Source: Methanobacteriota archaeon
GTDB taxonomy: Archaea; Methanobacteriota; Methanobacteria; Methanobacteriales; Methanobacteriaceae
DNA: 7,102 bases
NCBI GenBank assembly: GCA_023411115.1
Contig: JAEYPF010000024.1
Location: forward strand, 1 to 7,102
Direction: 5' to 3'
Part shown: piece after piece, positions 5,439 through 7,102 of the stretch
Layout of the letters: the number at the start of each line of letters is the position of its first letter
Numbering within the stretch: position 1 is the first letter of the stretch
The notes under the pieces: model-generated
Told to the model about the DNA's origin: nothing
The model's input: the letters and a program-made list of their open reading frames with translations, nothing else
Databases searched by the model: none
Made by a program: the position numbers and the translations under genes

Positions 5439-6797
5439 TTAATATTTCTCAAGCAGTAATTCAACTTCTTCAGTGAATCTCAAATTTTTGATATATTCTA
5501 ATTCCGCTTTTTTAACTGCAATATAAGCTCTTGAAAGTTTTTCTCCCATAGCATCTAAAATTATTCTGTCTTTTTCAAGTTCACTAATGGAATTTTCTAG
5601 TTTAGAAGGTAAACTTTTAATTTTATAATCATCATGATCATCCAAGATATTTCCAGGATCTTCCTGAATTGGCTTTTCTAACTCCATTTCATGCATTATT
5701 CCGTCCATTCCTGCTGCAATAACTGCTCCAAATGTCAGATATGGATTAGAAGAAGCATCTACTGTTTTTAATTCAAAATTTTTGATCTTTCCATCAAATT
5801 CCTGGATGACCCTAAGTGCAGCTTCCCTATTACCAAGTCCCCAGCATTGGAAAGCTCCACTCCAGTAATGAGGTTTAATTCTGCGGTAAGAGTTAGGAAT
5901 TGGAGTTGTTATAGCCATAAGTGCAGGTAAATGATTTAAAATACCGGCGATAAAATGACTTCCAACTTTAGAAATTCCATATTCTTCATTAAAATCGGTT
6001 AAAATATTTTTACCTTCTTTCCACAGGCTTAAATGTAAATGACATCCATTTCCTGCTTTATCAACAAATATTTTAGGGAGAAATGATGCTATTAAACCAT
6101 TTTTACCAGCTATTGCCCTTACAGTCTCTCTAAATACTATCTGATTATCACAGGTTTTAAGAGCCTCGTCATACTTAATTGTAATTTCCTGTTGTCCAGG
6201 TCCAGATTCTGCATGGCATTGTTGGACTTCCATACCTTGTATAATAAGTGACTTAACGATTTCATCAATGATTTCCCTGTTTACATCCATGGAATAAGTT
6301 GATGCAAAAGGAGTATCATCAGCTGGAATTATTCCATTTTCAGTTCTCTTTAAAAGATAAAATTCGTTCTCAAATGCCCCTTTCACTGAAAAACCCATTT
6401 TTGCAGCTTTATCTACCATATTTTTTAGAAATCCCCTGGGACAGTAATCCCAAACCTTTCCATCTTTTATCATATCCCCCATAAAACGTCCATGACCTGG
6501 AGAATAAGGAATGGAAGTAAAACTTGAAATATCAGCCTTAAGCTGGATTTCACCTACAGGACTGAGCCCGCTTTCTTTAACAACAGCATCATATGCAGCA
6601 GGTATTCCCTGTTGAGCTTCAGAGATGCCCACATAATAATTAGCATCTTCTGAAGAATTTTTATAAATTGACTTTGCTCTTATTATGTTTGCGTTATCGC
6701 ACCATAATATTCTAATAAAATCAATATCAGAAGGTATAGTCGATATTTTACGGGGTATATCCTTTACTCCCACGATAATTTTAGTAGATAATGCCAT
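5439..6797 (-). CDS. Glutamine synthetase-family gamma-glutamyl/amide ligase, not classical GlnA
   Basis: This is a 452-residue cytoplasmic ligase using the ATP-dependent gamma-glutamyl phosphate chemistry of the glutamine synthetase (GS) family. Conserved catalytic motifs are present: FENEFYLL (142-149, metal-binding Glu), ESGPGQQEI (197-205), GNGCHLHLS (249-257), NSYRRIKPHYWSGAFQCWGLGNREAALRV (302-330) and FELKTVDASSNPYLTFGAV (341 onward). The N-terminal domain (IRILWCDNANIIRAKSI, 28-44) resembles GS-like proteins of the FluG/nodulin type. The FDGSS-type loop carrying the ammonium-site Asp of true GS is replaced by YYVGISEAQQGIPAAYD (54-70), and Lys replaces the usual Arg in the E-x-R motif (K344). 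No adenylylation-site loop typical of GlnA is evident. This suggests an amine or amide substrate other than ammonia, not yet known. I chose the ATG at 6797 because AAGTGAT (6802-6808) lies four bases before it; a TTG at 6812 would add five residues that overlap this site. It is followed by the NadE-like ligase. Confidence 0.85.
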   Translation of the reverse strand: MALSTKIIVGVKDIPRKISTIPSDIDFIRILWCDNANIIRAKSIYKNSSEDANYYVGISEAQQGIPAAYDAVVKESGLSPVGEIQLKADISSFTSIPYSPGHGRFMGDMIKDGKVWDYCPRGFLKNMVDKAAKMGFSVKGAFENEFYLLKRTENGIIPADDTPFASTYSMDVNREIIDEIVKSLIIQGMEVQQCHAESGPGQQEITIKYDEALKTCDNQIVFRETVRAIAGKNGLIASFLPKIFVDKAGNGCHLHLSLWKEGKNILTDFNEEYGISKVGSHFIAGILNHLPALMAITTPIPNSYRRIKPHYWSGAFQCWGLGNREAALRVIQEFDGKIKNFELKTVDASSNPYLTFGAVIAAGMDGIMHEMELEKPIQEDPGNILDDHDDYKIKSLPSKLENSISELEKDRIILDAMGEKLSRAYIAVKKAELEYIKNLRFTEEVELLLEKY

Positions 6798-6841
6798 ATT
6801 AATCACTTTCAAATATTATGTTAGAAGTCCTACTTAAATTT

Positions 6842-6859
6842 GTTTTAATCGTTTAAAAC
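6842..6859. promoter_or_regulatory. Operator-like inverted repeat in the GS-like promoter
   Basis: GTTTTAA (6842-6848) and TTAAAAC (6853-6859) are exact inverse copies separated by four bases. The repeat overlaps the probable minus-strand promoter: TATA-like sequences occur on either side, TTGTATAG near 6857-6864 and AAATTTAAG near 6832-6840. It could bind a dimeric repressor. In such AT-rich DNA, chance is a real alternative. Confidence 0.35.
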
Positions 6860-6896
6860 TATACAATCCCCCCTACACCCAAATAACTTCCCAAAC

Positions 6897-6915
6897 ATTT
6901 TAATAGTTTTAAAAT
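6897..6915. repeat. Second inverted repeat ATTTTAA-N5-TTAAAAT in the divergent region
   Basis: ATTTTAA at 6897-6903 and TTAAAAT at 6909-6915 share the TTTTAA/TTAAAA core with the repeat at 6842-6859, with centres about 55 bp apart. It overlaps a TATA-like TTTTAAAATAAAA that could serve the kinase gene. It may be a second operator of the same type. Confidence 0.3.
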
Positions 6916-6961
6916 AAAAATCCTAAAATCTAAACTGAAAACATTTTTCAAGTTATCCAGA

Positions 6962-6985
6962 TTATATTAATAATATAAAGGTGAT
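6962..6985 (+). promoter_or_regulatory. Perfect AT-only inverted repeat abutting the kinase Shine-Dalgarno
   Basis: TTATATTA (6962-6969) and TAATATAA (6971-6978) form an 8-bp inverted repeat around a single A. It is followed directly by GGTGAT (6980-6985), a strong archaeal ribosome binding site. The repeat could be a TATA element, an operator, or an RNA hairpin near the ribosome binding site if transcription starts upstream. Confidence 0.4.
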
Positions 6986-7102
6986 TTTTCTGACAAAAAC
7001 AGATCTTCTGGCGATTGGGCACACAGCTTTCGATTCGATAGTCCTGGTTAAGGAATTCCCTGCACCTAATTCATCAACACTGATAAAGCAAATTAAAAAC
7101 TT
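6981..7102 (+). CDS. PfkB-family sugar/nucleoside kinase (MJ0406-like), 5' part only
   Basis: Only the first ~40 codons are in the window; the frame stays open to the end. The translation contains TDLLAIGHTAFDSIVLVKEF followed by PAPNSS. This fits the first beta strand and substrate-binding Asp of PfkB/ribokinase-family kinases. It closely resembles, from memory, the start of the Methanocaldococcus nucleoside kinase MJ0406 (IGHTALDY, then a VEKFPEPNTS-like stretch). Such enzymes phosphorylate the 5'-hydroxyl of nucleosides or sugars with ATP; the catalytic Asp and the Gly-Gly motif lie beyond the window. The start is doubtful. The only standard codon is GTG at 6981, which lies inside the GGTGAT ribosome binding site, whereas CTG at 6990 is properly spaced (five bases after GGTGA) and gives a normal-length N-terminus. 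It is divergent from the GS-like gene. Confidence 0.75.
   Translation, partial: MIFLTKTDLLAIGHTAFDSIVLVKEFPAPNSSTLIKQIKN

Noticed and set aside
6299..6484. Open frame of 61 codons on the plus strand
   Set aside because: It is antisense to the GS-like gene motifs and has no supporting signals.
6798..6812. TTG at 6812 as start of the GS-like gene
   Set aside because: The AAGTGAT ribosome binding site at 6802-6808 fits the ATG at 6797; the five extra residues would be encoded by the ribosome binding site itself.
1..7102. CRISPR array, tRNA, rRNA, insertion sequence or attachment site
   Set aside because: No regularly spaced repeats, cloverleaf-like segments, rRNA stretches, transposase motifs or long terminal inverted repeats were seen by eye on either strand.

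Overview
The window looks like the chromosome of a methanogenic archaeon, most likely a Methanobacteriales member close to Methanobacterium. The DNA is AT-rich. Several genes are preceded by archaeal Shine-Dalgarno cores (GGTGA, GTGATC, GAGGT) and AT-rich TATA-like boxes, and oligo-T tracts rather than classic hairpins mark several gene ends. The gene content also fits: an archaeal-style HxlB, an FdhD-family protein, a ModE-type regulator and an MJ0406-like PfkB sugar/nucleoside kinase. The genus is an inference; no rRNA or marker gene is present.

Left part (1-2500): a T-rich stretch probably ends an upstream gene. It is followed by an FdhD-family sulfurtransferase (+), which converges on a membrane-anchored SagB/ThcOx-type nitroreductase (-). 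Next comes hxlB, 6-phospho-3-hexuloisomerase (-). hxlB is divergent from a one-component regulator (+) that joins a ModE-like winged helix to a periplasmic-binding-protein-like sensor domain.

Middle (2500-4440): the regulator is followed on the same strand by a 309-residue coiled-coil protein of unknown function. That gene has its own promoter, with an inverted repeat placed like an operator, and it ends at a 9-bp-stem hairpin that also lies at the end of the converging next gene.

Right part (4440-7102): on the minus strand, a divergent glutamine-synthetase-family ligase is followed by a divergent NAD-synthase-family amide ligase. Divergent from this pair, the first ~40 codons of an MJ0406-like PfkB kinase run off the window end. 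The shared promoter region holds several AT-rich inverted repeats.

How the genes might work together: FdhD acts on Mo/W-bisPGD enzymes (formate dehydrogenase, possibly formylmethanofuran dehydrogenase), and the ModE-type regulator is a candidate oxyanion sensor, so a molybdenum/tungsten theme is possible but unproven. HxlB belongs to the ribulose monophosphate route that archaea use to make pentose phosphates. The GS-like plus NadE-like pair is the best candidate for an uncharacterised pathway: two ATP-dependent amide-forming enzymes that both depart from the canonical active-site motifs.
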